Shown here piece by piece: positions 20,621-30,347 of a stretch of 32,323 nt of DNA. The notes beneath the pieces are model-generated. The model worked only from the letters and a program-made list of their open reading frames with translations, did not search any database and was not told where the DNA came from. Where the stretch lies: positions 1 through 32,323 of IMG/VR virus record IMGVR_UViG_3300042520_001094, one strand, 5' to 3'. Source of the stretch: a virus. The position numbers were made by a program, and so were the translations under genes. How positions within the stretch are numbered: position 1 is the stretch's first letter; every line of letters begins with the position of its first letter.

Positions 20621-21009
20621 TACACTAAATTAAAACGTTCTTTAACTCCACTATCTATCAACTCATAGATAGTAAACACCTTGTTATCTATATAATAAAC
20701 TATATTTTCAAAAGCATTATCACGTGGTAATGGTGTTTCAGTAGGATTTCCGTCTTCATCTAATTCATATTGAATTTCGCCTAATGTATTCCTTTTAGGT
20801 AAAAATGCACCATTTATATCGGTTGAAATTACACCTTTTTCTACCTTATAATCAGCTGGTTTAGTGCTTACTATTGCTCCTGTTGGGCTTAGTAATTCTT
20901 CCTTTAAAAAAACGGTTATAGATTTATCTTCAATAAAGGTAAAACCCGATAAAACTAATCTTCTATTTAAACCGTTTTCTGTTCCGTAATTCCAAATTTT
21001 ATTTGTCAT
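20620..21009 (-). CDS. Small protein after the tail fibre, 129 aa
   Basis: Not recognised by motif. The sequence is beta-rich with acidic loops (GEIQYELDEDGNPTETPLPRD). It starts one base after the fibre stop, so it is probably made with the fibre. A fibre chaperone or capping/attachment component is plausible. It ends with an in-frame TAATG that starts the next small peptide. Confidence 0.65.
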   Translation of the reverse strand: MTNKIWNYGTENGLNRRLVLSGFTFIEDKSITVFLKEELLSPTGAIVSTKPADYKVEKGVISTDINGAFLPKRNTLGEIQYELDEDGNPTETPLPRDNAFENIVYYIDNKVFTIYELIDSGVKERFNLV

Positions 21010-21010
21010 A

Positions 21011-23182
21011 TTATATATCTATTTTTCCTAAAGTTGCTAAAGTAATATTCGCATTCACAGGCGTACTTGCTACGTTATTATGAGTATTATAACCAACTCT
21101 TACCGTAGTTGCCCCACTTGCGTTTAAGCAATTTGCACTTGAATTGCGTACAGTATAATTACATTTTGTTAACGTAAACGTACCACTACTAATACTTTGA
21201 ACTCTTAATGCGTGACCACTTGAACTATCCAATTGACTTTCGAAATTGCAATTGTCAGCGTTGACGTTGTTAGTAGTGCTTATAATTTCAGCCCCTATTC
21301 CACCAATGGAAATAAAAGTACAATTTCTTAATGCACCTCTAAGTGCTTGTGCTTGTTGAATACGACCGCCAAAACTTGCTCCTAAGTTAATACCTTCAAT
21401 ATTTTGTAGTCTATTGTAATCAGTTGCAGTTACTGCAGCTAAAGTAGCACTATTATTTTGGCAAAACGCATCTTTTGCAATTGAGTTACCCTCTACCCTT
21501 AATGCGTGGTTGTTACCTGTATCAGCTTTAAACAAAGTTGCTATTGCAGTTCCTTTAACGCTTACCGCTTCTCCACTTGTAGATTTAGCTGTAAAATTAT
21601 GTGCTTCTGCACCTGAACCATTTAAATCTAAAGCAATACCACTATTACTTTTACAATCAAATTGCGAAATTATAAAGTTGCTACCTACTGCTAATATTGC
21701 TTTACCAGTTGAAGTATTTTCAGCGTAGAAATTATGTGCTCTACCTGTATCCATATATAGGGCATCTAATGCTCCTGTATGGTACACTCTAAAATTGGTA
21801 ACTGTTGTAGCAGAATTAGGTAATGTCATAGTTCTTGCTCCACTTGCGTTAGAAATAAAAGTAGAACCACCCAAATCACAAACACGGTCGGCATCAACTG
21901 CGGTTGATAAGCCTAACCCAATTCTTGCTGTTTGTCCATTTTGACAATACCATAGCATCTTACTCATCTGTATAGTACCAAATCTACCTGTTTGGTCGCA
22001 TTTTAATGCGTGGTGCGTTCCTGTACCATTGGTACGTAATACTGTACCATTAAGGATTCTTACTTCTTGATAGACACTAGCTGTATTACTTAATTGCAAA
22101 GTAAAAGCATCAGTTGTATTTGCTTGTGCATTAATAACTGAAAAACCGTTAAAGTCAATAGTTAATTGTCTAAACAAGTAAGCCTTACCAGTTCCAGAAC
22201 CTGTATAATCTATTTCAATTGCACTTGTAATGGTTAAGTTACTATACAATTTTACAGTAAAATAACCGCCTGATGCTTTACAAGTTTCTAAAGCACTTTG
22301 TAAGGTAGCAAAAAATGTAGGCACTCCACTACCCGAGCCACTATACACCGCAATAATACCATAACCCGAAGATAAAGCCACCCATTGAAGTAATGTTGCA
22401 TCATATCTGTATATGGCTTTAACATCAGTATTGAATACTAATTCGTTATCCGACATACCTACAATAGCATTCATTTGAATAGTTGTAACTCTGTTCATCA
22501 AGAAACCTCTAGTTACGCTTTGAAGCTCTAAAATATTGTTTCTAACTCTTACATTTGCCCCTAAATCAAGTATGCTGTCGCTTGGAATAGTTAATGTTCT
22601 TGTGGTTGTGCTTGGAATAGATAGGTTATTCGTAGCTATGTTTTCTGAAATAATAGTTATATTCCCTGCACCTAATAAACTATCCCCGTTTAAGGTTTTT
22701 ATATTAGTACCCGAAATTAAAGTATCTTGTTTATCGTCTAAAGCAGTTTGTAAATCTGTTTGGTCGGACAAAGTACCCGTAATTGAACCCCAAACAGGTG
22801 GAATTGCGAACTCTACCCATTCAGTAGTAAATCGGTAATACTTGTTTTCGGTTAAATTATAACCAAAATACCCCGCTGTTGGCGTAACCGAAATAGGTAC
22901 ATTATCAAAAAAACGTACAACATCATTTTCAACTGCGCTACCCCAATCAGCATCAACAGTTCCAGCACCAACTAACACATAAACGTGATTGTTGGTAGTC
23001 GTTGGCGGTGGTAATGTAGGATCTGCAAAATCTATAAACGTGCCTATATTAATGTTATCCACATAACGACTTTCTCCACGTTCATCACGTATTAACTTGC
23101 TGTTGTTACTAGCGTCGGTAAACCCTTTAGGCGTGTGTTTATTCGCTTCGGTTGAATTTCTATGTAGATTTGATATTGACAT
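21011..23182 (-). CDS. Tail fibre/spike with beta-helical C-terminus
   Basis: This 723-aa receptor-binding candidate has an N-terminal adapter with the typical fibre phrases WGSITGTLSDQTDLQTALDD and GTNIKTLNGDSLLGAGNI (about 120-180). The rest is Asn/Thr/Ser-rich with regular short hydrophobic strands (for example LRVEGNSIAKDAFCQNN, and later HALRVQSISSGTFTLTKC), as in right-handed beta-helix, pectate-lyase-like spikes. It may bind or cut host surface polysaccharide; no catalytic residues are evident. The next upstream gene is the head-tail connector. Confidence 0.82.
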   Translation of the reverse strand: MSISNLHRNSTEANKHTPKGFTDASNNSKLIRDERGESRYVDNINIGTFIDFADPTLPPPTTTNNHVYVLVGAGTVDADWGSAVENDVVRFFDNVPISVTPTAGYFGYNLTENKYYRFTTEWVEFAIPPVWGSITGTLSDQTDLQTALDDKQDTLISGTNIKTLNGDSLLGAGNITIISENIATNNLSIPSTTTRTLTIPSDSILDLGANVRVRNNILELQSVTRGFLMNRVTTIQMNAIVGMSDNELVFNTDVKAIYRYDATLLQWVALSSGYGIIAVYSGSGSGVPTFFATLQSALETCKASGGYFTVKLYSNLTITSAIEIDYTGSGTGKAYLFRQLTIDFNGFSVINAQANTTDAFTLQLSNTASVYQEVRILNGTVLRTNGTGTHHALKCDQTGRFGTIQMSKMLWYCQNGQTARIGLGLSTAVDADRVCDLGGSTFISNASGARTMTLPNSATTVTNFRVYHTGALDALYMDTGRAHNFYAENTSTGKAILAVGSNFIISQFDCKSNSGIALDLNGSGAEAHNFTAKSTSGEAVSVKGTAIATLFKADTGNNHALRVEGNSIAKDAFCQNNSATLAAVTATDYNRLQNIEGINLGASFGGRIQQAQALRGALRNCTFISIGGIGAEIISTTNNVNADNCNFESQLDSSSGHALRVQSISSGTFTLTKCNYTVRNSSANCLNASGATTVRVGYNTHNNVASTPVNANITLATLGKIDI

Positions 23183-23184
23183 TT

Positions 23185-23673
23185 TTAAAAGTTAAAATAT
23201 GTAAATTCGGGATATAGCACTATTTTAGTTGCATCAAAATCGGGATAGTCGGCGGTATTGTTTAGTAAGAAATTACCTAACTGCTTTTGATAGTGAAAAC
23301 ATTTTTCATACAAAAAAAACGCTTGTCGGCGTTCATTCTCTTTTGCTACGTTTGAGTAGTCTGTGCGGTTTTCCATTAAACCCTGATTTTCGGCTTGTGT
23401 TTGGATATTGCCCACAACAGAACGGTATGCGGTACCATAACAAACAATGAACTTAATGTATCTATCATAGATTAACTGCAATTCGTCGCTTAAATCGTCG
23501 TCTTCATACGCATCTAATAACACGTAGTAAAGTTCCTCAGTTAATAAATTTTTTAAATATATTTCCTGACAATATAAAATTTCTCTATCAAACCAAAACG
23601 GGTCAATAGACTGGTCAAGTGTACAAACTGCAAGTATATCACTACTCGTAATTAATTTTGTCGTGGTGGCCAT
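23185..23673 (-). CDS. Head-tail connector-like protein (DUF6712-like)
   Basis: This 162-aa, mostly helical protein with aromatic-rich segments (DPFWFDREILYCQEIYLKNL, YDRYIKFIVCYGTAYRS) resembles the DUF6712-type connector proteins of Bacteroidota phages, which form a ring under the portal. The assignment is by overall pattern. Its position between the tail tube and the fibre, rather than after the capsid, is unusual. It starts within the preceding 50-aa ORF. Confidence 0.6.
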   Translation of the reverse strand: MATTTKLITSSDILAVCTLDQSIDPFWFDREILYCQEIYLKNLLTEELYYVLLDAYEDDDLSDELQLIYDRYIKFIVCYGTAYRSVVGNIQTQAENQGLMENRTDYSNVAKENERRQAFFLYEKCFHYQKQLGNFLLNNTADYPDFDATKIVLYPEFTYFNF

Positions 23674-23794
23674 TATCGTAAAGTAGTTTTAGTGTTTTTT
23701 GGCTCAATTTAGAAGTAAGTAAGAAACTGCCTAACTCACTGTGTAGTAGGCAGTTTTCAAACTTTTTCTTTAATATGTACTTTTTCTTAGTCAT
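23642..23794 (-). CDS. 50-aa basic protein after the tail tube gene
   Basis: It starts by TAATG overlap with the tube protein stop: MTKKKYILKKKFENCLLHSE, then LGSFLLTSKLSQKTLKLLYDNGH. The sequence resembles small proteins seen near connector genes in Bacteroidota phages, but I cannot name a family. It overlaps the connector start by 32 bases. A 9-bp hairpin (23725-23755) is contained in it, so regulation at RNA level is also possible. Confidence 0.55.
   Translation of the reverse strand: MTKKKYILKKKFENCLLHSELGSFLLTSKLSQKTLKLLYDNGHHDKINYE
23725..23755 (-). other. 9-bp perfect hairpin downstream of the tail tube gene
   Basis: AACTGCCTA and TAGGCAGTT pair exactly over a 13-base loop, about 40 bases after the tube stop. 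The following TCTTACTTACTT is only partly T-rich, so it is at best a weak terminator; it may reduce read-through to the minor genes beyond the abundant tube protein. Confidence 0.6.
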
Positions 23795-24372
23795 TACGAA
23801 CCGAAAGAAACAGAAGTACCAGTATCGCCATCCTCAACAGTGATTGTTCCAATGAACTCTCTTGTTAATTCAGTACCAGCACCAACTAATGTTAACATAT
23901 AACCATTTTGCCCATTTACCGTAGCTTCTAACATTTGAGCAGTAGTTGCCTTTAAGAAAGCATCGCCACCGATTTTTTTATCGTAACCGAATACTAAAGC
24001 TTGTTTGTTAGTACCCGCACTTTCGTAAGTTTCAACGATTGCAACAGTTCCGCGAATAGCGTCTAATTGCGCTAATACCTCAGCTTTTGTTTTGTTTAAT
24101 TTCGGTATAAATAACTCAATCGTGTGAGTATATCTAACACCACCGTTGTCTTTGTTTGCTTCAGTTGAAATGGACTTAGTCTCAAATCTACCCATATATT
24201 CCACAAACTTAGCACTATCAACGGTTGTAATTCCTGTAATAGTGTGAGCAGTTGAAGCCCCAAAAGTAACAGAAGCAATTTGCTTATCTGCTACCATAAA
24301 AATTCTCGACAAACCACCGTTAGCGGTTTCGTCTGTACAAGTTACTGATAAATTAGAAGTGATTGAACACAT
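23794..24372 (-). CDS. Major tail tube protein
   Basis: This 192-aa protein starts MCSITSNLSVTCTDETANGG, a start pattern I associate with tail tube proteins of Bacteroidota siphoviruses. It continues with a beta-rich body and a late NGYMLTLVGAGTELTREFIG. Many copies should stack to form the tail tube. It has its own promoter (24401-24408) and a hairpin behind it, both in keeping with a protein needed in large amounts. It lies after the tape measure gene, the reverse of the usual order. Confidence 0.75.
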   Translation of the reverse strand: MCSITSNLSVTCTDETANGGLSRIFMVADKQIASVTFGASTAHTITGITTVDSAKFVEYMGRFETKSISTEANKDNGGVRYTHTIELFIPKLNKTKAEVLAQLDAIRGTVAIVETYESAGTNKQALVFGYDKKIGGDAFLKATTAQMLEATVNGQNGYMLTLVGAGTELTREFIGTITVEDGDTGTSVSFGS

Positions 24373-24400
24373 ATTTTTTGAGTTTTAGTTTATATTTTTT

Positions 24401-24408
24401 CAAAGTTA
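24401..24408 (-). promoter_or_regulatory. Promoter for the tail tube gene
   Basis: TAACTTTG matches TAnnTTTG and lies 29 bases before the tube ATG in the 47-base gap after the tape measure gene. No -33 box is obvious. The same eight bases occur at 4138 and 5988, the two other late structural promoters. Confidence 0.65.
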
Positions 24409-24419
24409 ATAAATTTTAC

Positions 24420-26981
24420 TTATATCCGCCTTGCGTTTTGTAAATTTTTTACACGATTTGCAATATTTGTTGTTTCGGTTGCAACATTCACGACTTCAAT
24501 TCGTTGCGGTTGCATTTGCATAGGTGCATTTTTTTGTCCGATTGCTTCTATCGGATTGCCCCCATACGCGGTATTTATAGCCGATAATATAGGTGCTGTA
24601 ATAGGGTTTACTGCTTCGCGCATTATAACCGCCTCGCCTTTCTCGGCTTCAATCATTGTTCCCCCTTGTGAGTGCAATTTTCCACCAACGTTACCACCTA
24701 ATCTAAATTTCTGCGCTTTGATTGTCGCAATTTGTCCCGCAGTTTGGGCAGCTAATGCAACTAATGCGGGTATTGAAAGTAAACCACCTTGCGCCAACAT
24801 TTTAGAAACCGCCACTGCCGAGTTCATAAGCACCTGTTTAATATCTAAGTTCTTTTTTTTCTCAAAAGCTTCTTTTTCAATTTGTAGCCTTTTCTTTTCG
24901 TATTCCTCTTGTGATATTTCCCCCGCTTGGCGTCTTAATGTAAGGCTGTCAATTTCGCGTTTTTGTGTTGCTTCAATTCTTCGCACTTCAGCTTTAAATA
25001 TTTCATCCCCTACCTTTTGCGTAGTATCTATTTGCTCTTGTGTTTTTTTCTCTTGTTTAGCTTTTAAGCTTAGCATATAATCTTGGCGCTCTTTTGCTTG
25101 TGCTTTTTCTTCGTTAATCTTTTGTTGTTCCAATTCCAGCAACGCCAAATCTGTTTCGCGCTTAATTTCCACCTCACTATCTCCTGATAATTTAGCGTAT
25201 TCTAGTTTCAGTTCCAACAATGTTTTTTGGTGCGTAACTTCCATTTCGTACTCCTCTTGTTTTGTGCCACCGAACAAAATTTGTTTTTTCTTAAATTCAA
25301 ATTCTTCTAAAGCAATACGTTCCTGTAATGCTTGTTTTTGATTTTCTAAAGCTGTTTTTTGCGTTTCCTTTTCAGCTTCTTGTTGTAATTTTACACGCTC
25401 CTTTTCACGTTCTTTTGCTTCAGCAATAGCTTGTTTTTGAAAGTCGTTTAACTTGTTTTGCACTTCGATACGCTTACCTGTTGCTTCAGCCAACATACGC
25501 TCGTTTTCGGCTATCATGTCGTAATATTCGCGCTTAGCTTGGTCATCTGTATCGTTGGCTTCCATGCTTAAACGTGCGTGTTCCAACTTCATTTTTGAAA
25601 TTCCGTTTTCGCGCTTTATATTTTCATCCAACAAACGCATGTACTCCTTACCCGCCTTATTCCTTTGCTCGATTGGTAACAGTTGATTTTCTAAGATTAG
25701 TTTTTGCTCTTCCATTTTTCGGCGGTTACGCTCTAAATCTCGGTTTAAAGTAATTTCGCTCTGTCGAATAGCTACAACTAAATCTTGCATCCTTTGAGCG
25801 CGTTTATTTGCTTCATCCATTGCTTTACCAACTTTGTTAAAACCGTTCGCCATTTTGCCTAAGGGGTCTTCTATTCCCGATACTGCTTGTAATGCACCGT
25901 TTGCCATTTTTTTAGCCCCATCTACCACCTTTTTTTCTGCGGTCTTAATATCCTTATCCAATTTATCTAAAGCCTCTTTACCTAGTCCAGCACCTATAAT
26001 AGGCACGTCGTTTAAAGTACGTTTAAGCTTCAATCCTAAAGTTTTGAACACGTTTACAAACGTTTGCGCCCAGCCTTCAAAATACATTTGTATTCCCTTA
26101 AATCTATTTATCACGTTTTGCTTTATGAAATTTAACAAATCTTCAAACGCTTGTTTTGGGTTGTTGATTGCTTCTTTTAAACGGTCGAATATTGCCAACG
26201 CTTTGTCCTGTAAGAAACCAACTAACACTGCAAAAATTTCTTTTACAGGTGCTAAGGCTCTACTGATTGCATCTGCTCCTCTTTGAGTTGAAGCAAAAGC
26301 AGCAATTAACGAACCAATAGCCACCACGATTGCGCCAATTCCCGTACTAATTAAGGCAATTTTAAACAGTTTTAATGCGTTTACACTGCCATTCGTGGCT
26401 ACTGCTTGGGCTTTCATTGCGGTGCTAAAACCTGTTAAAGCAGTACGTATTTGTCCTAGTGTGCCTATAATAGTTTGAATTTGTCCGCCAAATCCACCCA
26501 TTAACGGTAAACTCGATTGTATTGCGTCCGAGTAACTACCCACCATTACCTGAGTATTACCAATGCTAACTTGTAACTCTTTATATTCCGCGTCTTGTTC
26601 CTGTATGGTCTTTAATAACTTACCACCAATTTCTGCATTTTCGCGCTCTTCCTTACTTAAGTTTTGGTACGCTTGTTTATTTTTAAACAATTCCGCGCTA
26701 AGTTGCTTAATACTCATACCAGCACCAGCACTTGCCTTAGCGTTTGCCATGTACGCGGTTTCAGCTTGTCGCGTTGCTTCCTTTAACGACTTAGTTTCGG
26801 CTTCTAACTTAACCTGACTTTCGTAATATTCATCTTGCGAAATTGTACCTTGCTTTAAAGCTTCCTTATTTGCCTTTTGTTGGTTGGTCAAGTCCGCTAA
26901 CTCTTTTTTTAGTTTTGCTAGGTTTTTGGTTGCGTCATCAGCACCCTCAAAGTTTAGTTTGTAAATTAATTCTTCAGCCAT
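24420..26981 (-). CDS. Tape measure protein
   Basis: This 853-aa protein sets tail length. Residues 1-120 are coiled coil (ATKNLAKLKKELADLTNQQK), a hydrophobic segment near 207-235 (ALISTGIGAIVVAIGSLIAA) follows, then about 300 residues of Lys/Glu-rich helix from roughly 400 to 700. The C-terminal part carries the typical small-residue and Gly-rich stretch around RLGGNVGGKLHSQGGTMIEA with GEAVIMREAVNP. At about 1.5 Angstrom per residue the tail would be near 130 nm. Confidence 0.9.
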   Translation of the reverse strand: MAEELIYKLNFEGADDATKNLAKLKKELADLTNQQKANKEALKQGTISQDEYYESQVKLEAETKSLKEATRQAETAYMANAKASAGAGMSIKQLSAELFKNKQAYQNLSKEERENAEIGGKLLKTIQEQDAEYKELQVSIGNTQVMVGSYSDAIQSSLPLMGGFGGQIQTIIGTLGQIRTALTGFSTAMKAQAVATNGSVNALKLFKIALISTGIGAIVVAIGSLIAAFASTQRGADAISRALAPVKEIFAVLVGFLQDKALAIFDRLKEAINNPKQAFEDLLNFIKQNVINRFKGIQMYFEGWAQTFVNVFKTLGLKLKRTLNDVPIIGAGLGKEALDKLDKDIKTAEKKVVDGAKKMANGALQAVSGIEDPLGKMANGFNKVGKAMDEANKRAQRMQDLVVAIRQSEITLNRDLERNRRKMEEQKLILENQLLPIEQRNKAGKEYMRLLDENIKRENGISKMKLEHARLSMEANDTDDQAKREYYDMIAENERMLAEATGKRIEVQNKLNDFQKQAIAEAKEREKERVKLQQEAEKETQKTALENQKQALQERIALEEFEFKKKQILFGGTKQEEYEMEVTHQKTLLELKLEYAKLSGDSEVEIKRETDLALLELEQQKINEEKAQAKERQDYMLSLKAKQEKKTQEQIDTTQKVGDEIFKAEVRRIEATQKREIDSLTLRRQAGEISQEEYEKKRLQIEKEAFEKKKNLDIKQVLMNSAVAVSKMLAQGGLLSIPALVALAAQTAGQIATIKAQKFRLGGNVGGKLHSQGGTMIEAEKGEAVIMREAVNPITAPILSAINTAYGGNPIEAIGQKNAPMQMQPQRIEVVNVATETTNIANRVKNLQNARRI

Positions 26982-26985
26982 TTTT

Positions 26986-29214
26986 CTATTCGTATATTAG
27001 GTTTATAAAATTTCCATTGTCATCAACATCCAACACATTGATTAATTGCCCTGTCGTATCGTCTTCAAACAGTACAAATCGTGCGGGTTGGCTCTGTTGG
27101 TTTTGAGTATTCGCGTTTATATTAGTTCGTTGGCTTGGGTCAACGGTTAAAGGTGCATAGTCTTTGTAAGTTAGCAATTCCACGTTTACCAAATCATCAT
27201 CTAATAAATTTGCTTCAATACTTTGCACCGCGTAATATCCGGCTAATTGTTGAGGTAAGGAAATATAAACAGGCTTACTAAAGTCAAATTTCTGTATCTC
27301 GTATTTCGCCAAACGCACCCTACATTTAACCACAACCGCATTAATTAAGTTGCGTATGTTCTTACTCCAAAACCTTTCAAACAGTCCGTTTGTACCGTTA
27401 AAAGTTAGCTTACTGCTATCGGCAAAAACTACTAAGTCATCAAAGGCTTCCATTACAAAGCTACTGTTCACTATCCACCCTATACGCGGTGCATATCTAT
27501 TATTTGGACTCGGTTGGTCTGTATCAACTCCGATTAAAGGCGCGTACTCTTGGCGCACGATTGAAGTAACCACATTACTTGTACGACCTTGTATGCTTGG
27601 TGCAATTAGTTTAGTTTCAAGTACCGTTTCACCATTTGGAAAACGTGTGCCTAAATTATGGATATATTGCGCGTATGTACGGTTATTGTTTTTCTCCCAT
27701 TGTAGTAACCATTTATCATCGTTATCGGCTTTGTATCTTAACTTTAAATCCCTATTATAGTTTAGCTCGTTGAATATCTCAGGCGGATTTGTATAGTCTA
27801 TTAAGTTTGTCCAATTTGAAGCCAAACCAACGCTTTGATAATATCCGTTAACATCTGCACTATCTACATCAACCCAACTATTGCGGGGCTCAATTTTTAC
27901 AACCTTGCGTTTGATATCAGCTTCAAAGTATAAATTAAACAAAAATTTAAAGTCGCTAATAAGGTCGATTGCTTTCATTTCCTTAGGCACTACTTGACTA
28001 ATTGCATAGGTATCTCCCAACTCTATTTTTGATTTGAATTGGATATTGAAAGTGTTGTTACGCGGTTGTATCTTATATTTACGATTTACAAAAGCTTCTG
28101 CTGGGTTTAACATTTGATTGCGCTCCCTAATGGTAAATGTGATAACGTCATTCGCAAATAAATAAACGCTTAAATTAACGTTTTTTCCTTTTGGCTGTAC
28201 TTCATCGTTAATATCTGTAAATGCAACAACTTCAGTCCCTCTCTTTAATTGTAATTCAATATAAGGGCTTAAACCTCTAGGGTCAAATAATGAACCACCG
28301 TAATATATAGACCATAACGACTGAGAAAAGTCAAAAGTAAATTGATAAAATCCGTCTTTTGGCACGGTGTACCCTACTAAAGGGTCAAACAACCCGAAGT
28401 CATCACTATTTTGTATAGTGTAAAACGGTGTGATATTTCTAGTAGTCTGTACATCAATGGGGGTGCTACCTTGAAATATCCACGCTAAAAAATAATTAAC
28501 TGCATCGGCATTATCGCCACTATAATTTGCAATAGTATCAACTATATCACTTTCATCAAATTCAAAGTTTACGCTTAAATCAACTGCTAAACCGTTGTTG
28601 ATACCCGACCCGTTTACAAATTTACTCGATAAAAAGTTGCTATCAATCGTGTACCCAATTTCAGCAAAAAACAACTCAATCAAATTTCGTACATAAAATA
28701 CAGGTCGATACGTGCCTATATCGTTGGCGGTGTTCCGGTCAATAAACGGATAAAATATATCGTTTAAAATCCTTGTACCTGTATTAACTGCGGTAATTCC
28801 CGACTGCGTAAAGTTCTGCGTATTGTTTTTCCACTCTAAATCTTTAACCAAAATATTTGCACCCTCTTCAATCCATTCAGCATTTCCACCGAAAAAGTTG
28901 CACACGTATTTATCCATGTACCTAGAAGCACGTACCTCTACAAAGCCACGTTGGTACTCAGCACCATTCAAAACTATTACCGCTTCTTGTTTGCCTAATA
29001 TAGATTTGTCCGCATAACTCACATATTCCATACCAAACAAAATGCTATTATTGTTAGCGTTGTTCGGAATTTCAAAGTCGTAGCTAAAATCACTTTCACG
29101 GGCTGTTATATCACTAATATTAGCAATACTTTTTTTAAGCACCAACGGAAAATCCGTAAAGTCCAATAAGTCTAAGTACCCCTTATCTACTATGTATATC
29201 TGTAAATCTTCCAT
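26986..29214 (-). CDS. Large tail-tip/distal tail protein
   Basis: This 742-aa protein starts with a distal-tail-like pattern: MEDLQIYIVDKGYLDLL, SIANISDITARESDFSYDFE and IPNNANNNSILFG (about 50-63), the 'natural peptide' motif often found in tail-tip proteins of Bacteroidota phages. The rest is beta-rich. It lies directly upstream of the tape measure, with 4 bases between, and probably forms the tail tip on which the tube is built. It may contain host-binding domains. Family identity is by pattern only. Confidence 0.68.
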   Translation of the reverse strand: MEDLQIYIVDKGYLDLLDFTDFPLVLKKSIANISDITARESDFSYDFEIPNNANNNSILFGMEYVSYADKSILGKQEAVIVLNGAEYQRGFVEVRASRYMDKYVCNFFGGNAEWIEEGANILVKDLEWKNNTQNFTQSGITAVNTGTRILNDIFYPFIDRNTANDIGTYRPVFYVRNLIELFFAEIGYTIDSNFLSSKFVNGSGINNGLAVDLSVNFEFDESDIVDTIANYSGDNADAVNYFLAWIFQGSTPIDVQTTRNITPFYTIQNSDDFGLFDPLVGYTVPKDGFYQFTFDFSQSLWSIYYGGSLFDPRGLSPYIELQLKRGTEVVAFTDINDEVQPKGKNVNLSVYLFANDVITFTIRERNQMLNPAEAFVNRKYKIQPRNNTFNIQFKSKIELGDTYAISQVVPKEMKAIDLISDFKFLFNLYFEADIKRKVVKIEPRNSWVDVDSADVNGYYQSVGLASNWTNLIDYTNPPEIFNELNYNRDLKLRYKADNDDKWLLQWEKNNNRTYAQYIHNLGTRFPNGETVLETKLIAPSIQGRTSNVVTSIVRQEYAPLIGVDTDQPSPNNRYAPRIGWIVNSSFVMEAFDDLVVFADSSKLTFNGTNGLFERFWSKNIRNLINAVVVKCRVRLAKYEIQKFDFSKPVYISLPQQLAGYYAVQSIEANLLDDDLVNVELLTYKDYAPLTVDPSQRTNINANTQNQQSQPARFVLFEDDTTGQLINVLDVDDNGNFINLIYE

Positions 29215-30347
29215 TATACAACATTTATTCGTTTGTTAGCCATTACCATATTAAAAATAACTCGGTTAATAGGCTCATGATAATTGTAATCTTCGGTATT
29301 CGCATTTTCAACTATTACGGGTATTATTTGCGCTCCTATCTTAACTGCAACTTGCGGACTTACTGAAATGTAGTTCAATTTCTCTATATCTTCCATTTTT
29401 TCATAGTCGCTCCAAATTGTAAAGCGTTTTACACTCTCAACCATGTAGTTGTTTTGCCCCCTATCGTATGAAGTAGGGTTAACAGGTCTTACTTTTTCAA
29501 ATGATTTCTTGTTTATTTGCGTACCAAAGGCAAAATTTGAGTTAAACAATGTTATTTCCATTGCTCCAAATTGGTTAATCCAAAGCACCTCAACATACTG
29601 GCAAGGCTCAGCAACCTTTTCAAAGGTGTAAATTCGGCTCCTAAACGTACGACTAAATCCCGAACCGCCACTATCGGCAATAAAAATACTCATTTTCGTG
29701 GCTGTCGGCTGGTTGAATTGCTGTACCAAAGTACTTCCATAGTTTACATCACTTCCTAGTGTACCGTCAAACACAGGTAAAATTTCAGCGTCTGCTACAA
29801 CACTATCACTTGCGTCGGTAAACACTACGCACCACCTTTGAGAGTTACCCGTCCTAAAGCTACTTAAAGCCACGTAACCGTCTAATAATACCTTTCTAGG
29901 GTTTAAAAAGTCTGTTAAAAGCAAGTTTGTTGCTATACCCACATTCGAGTTCAAGTAGTCGGCAATATTAATTGGTGCTAAATCGTCCACGCTGTAATTC
30001 ATTACCACGTTTGTGCTACTTGCCGACGTTTCGCCACTTATAACATCGTTGTTTACATCTAAGCCCGTAAACACATACGTAAATAAAGTTGTGTTTCCAC
30101 TTGCAACACTACCCGACGTTAATGTTTTTAAATTACTTACAACAAAGTTTCTCAAAAAGCTGTTTAATTCAAAAGTGAATATATCACTTGTACCAATATC
30201 GGGCAGTTGCTCAAAAACATAATCATCTGAACCGATAGTTACGGTCATACGCATTTGAATTACATCTGTATTGTTAGTTTGTGCCCTTGCTACCCTCTTT
30301 TGGGTTAAGTACGGACTACCCGTTAAGCCTAAGTTCGTTGTTGCCAT
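29214..30347 (-). CDS. Tail structural protein, 377 aa
   Basis: This beta-rich protein begins MATTNLGLTGSPYLTQKRVA and contains YVEVLWINQFGAMEITLFN near 255-273, a Trp/Phe-Gly phrase seen in minor tail proteins of Bacteroidota phages. Many Ser/Thr/Asn and short strands suggest repeated immunoglobulin-like or jelly-roll modules. It overlaps the tail-tip gene by one base. A role as tail-tip or hub partner of the 742-aa protein is inferred from coupling. Confidence 0.6.
   Translation of the reverse strand: MATTNLGLTGSPYLTQKRVARAQTNNTDVIQMRMTVTIGSDDYVFEQLPDIGTSDIFTFELNSFLRNFVVSNLKTLTSGSVASGNTTLFTYVFTGLDVNNDVISGETSASSTNVVMNYSVDDLAPINIADYLNSNVGIATNLLLTDFLNPRKVLLDGYVALSSFRTGNSQRWCVVFTDASDSVVADAEILPVFDGTLGSDVNYGSTLVQQFNQPTATKMSIFIADSGGSGFSRTFRSRIYTFEKVAEPCQYVEVLWINQFGAMEITLFNSNFAFGTQINKKSFEKVRPVNPTSYDRGQNNYMVESVKRFTIWSDYEKMEDIEKLNYISVSPQVAVKIGAQIIPVIVENANTEDYNYHEPINRVIFNMVMANKRINVV

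Noticed and set aside
24556-25080. A 174-aa plus-strand open frame opposite the tape measure gene
   Set aside because: It is antisense to a clear tape measure gene, has a low-complexity Cys/Ser/Phe-rich translation typical of the reverse of Lys/Glu-rich helices, and lacks a promoter. All other plus-strand frames were dismissed on the same grounds.
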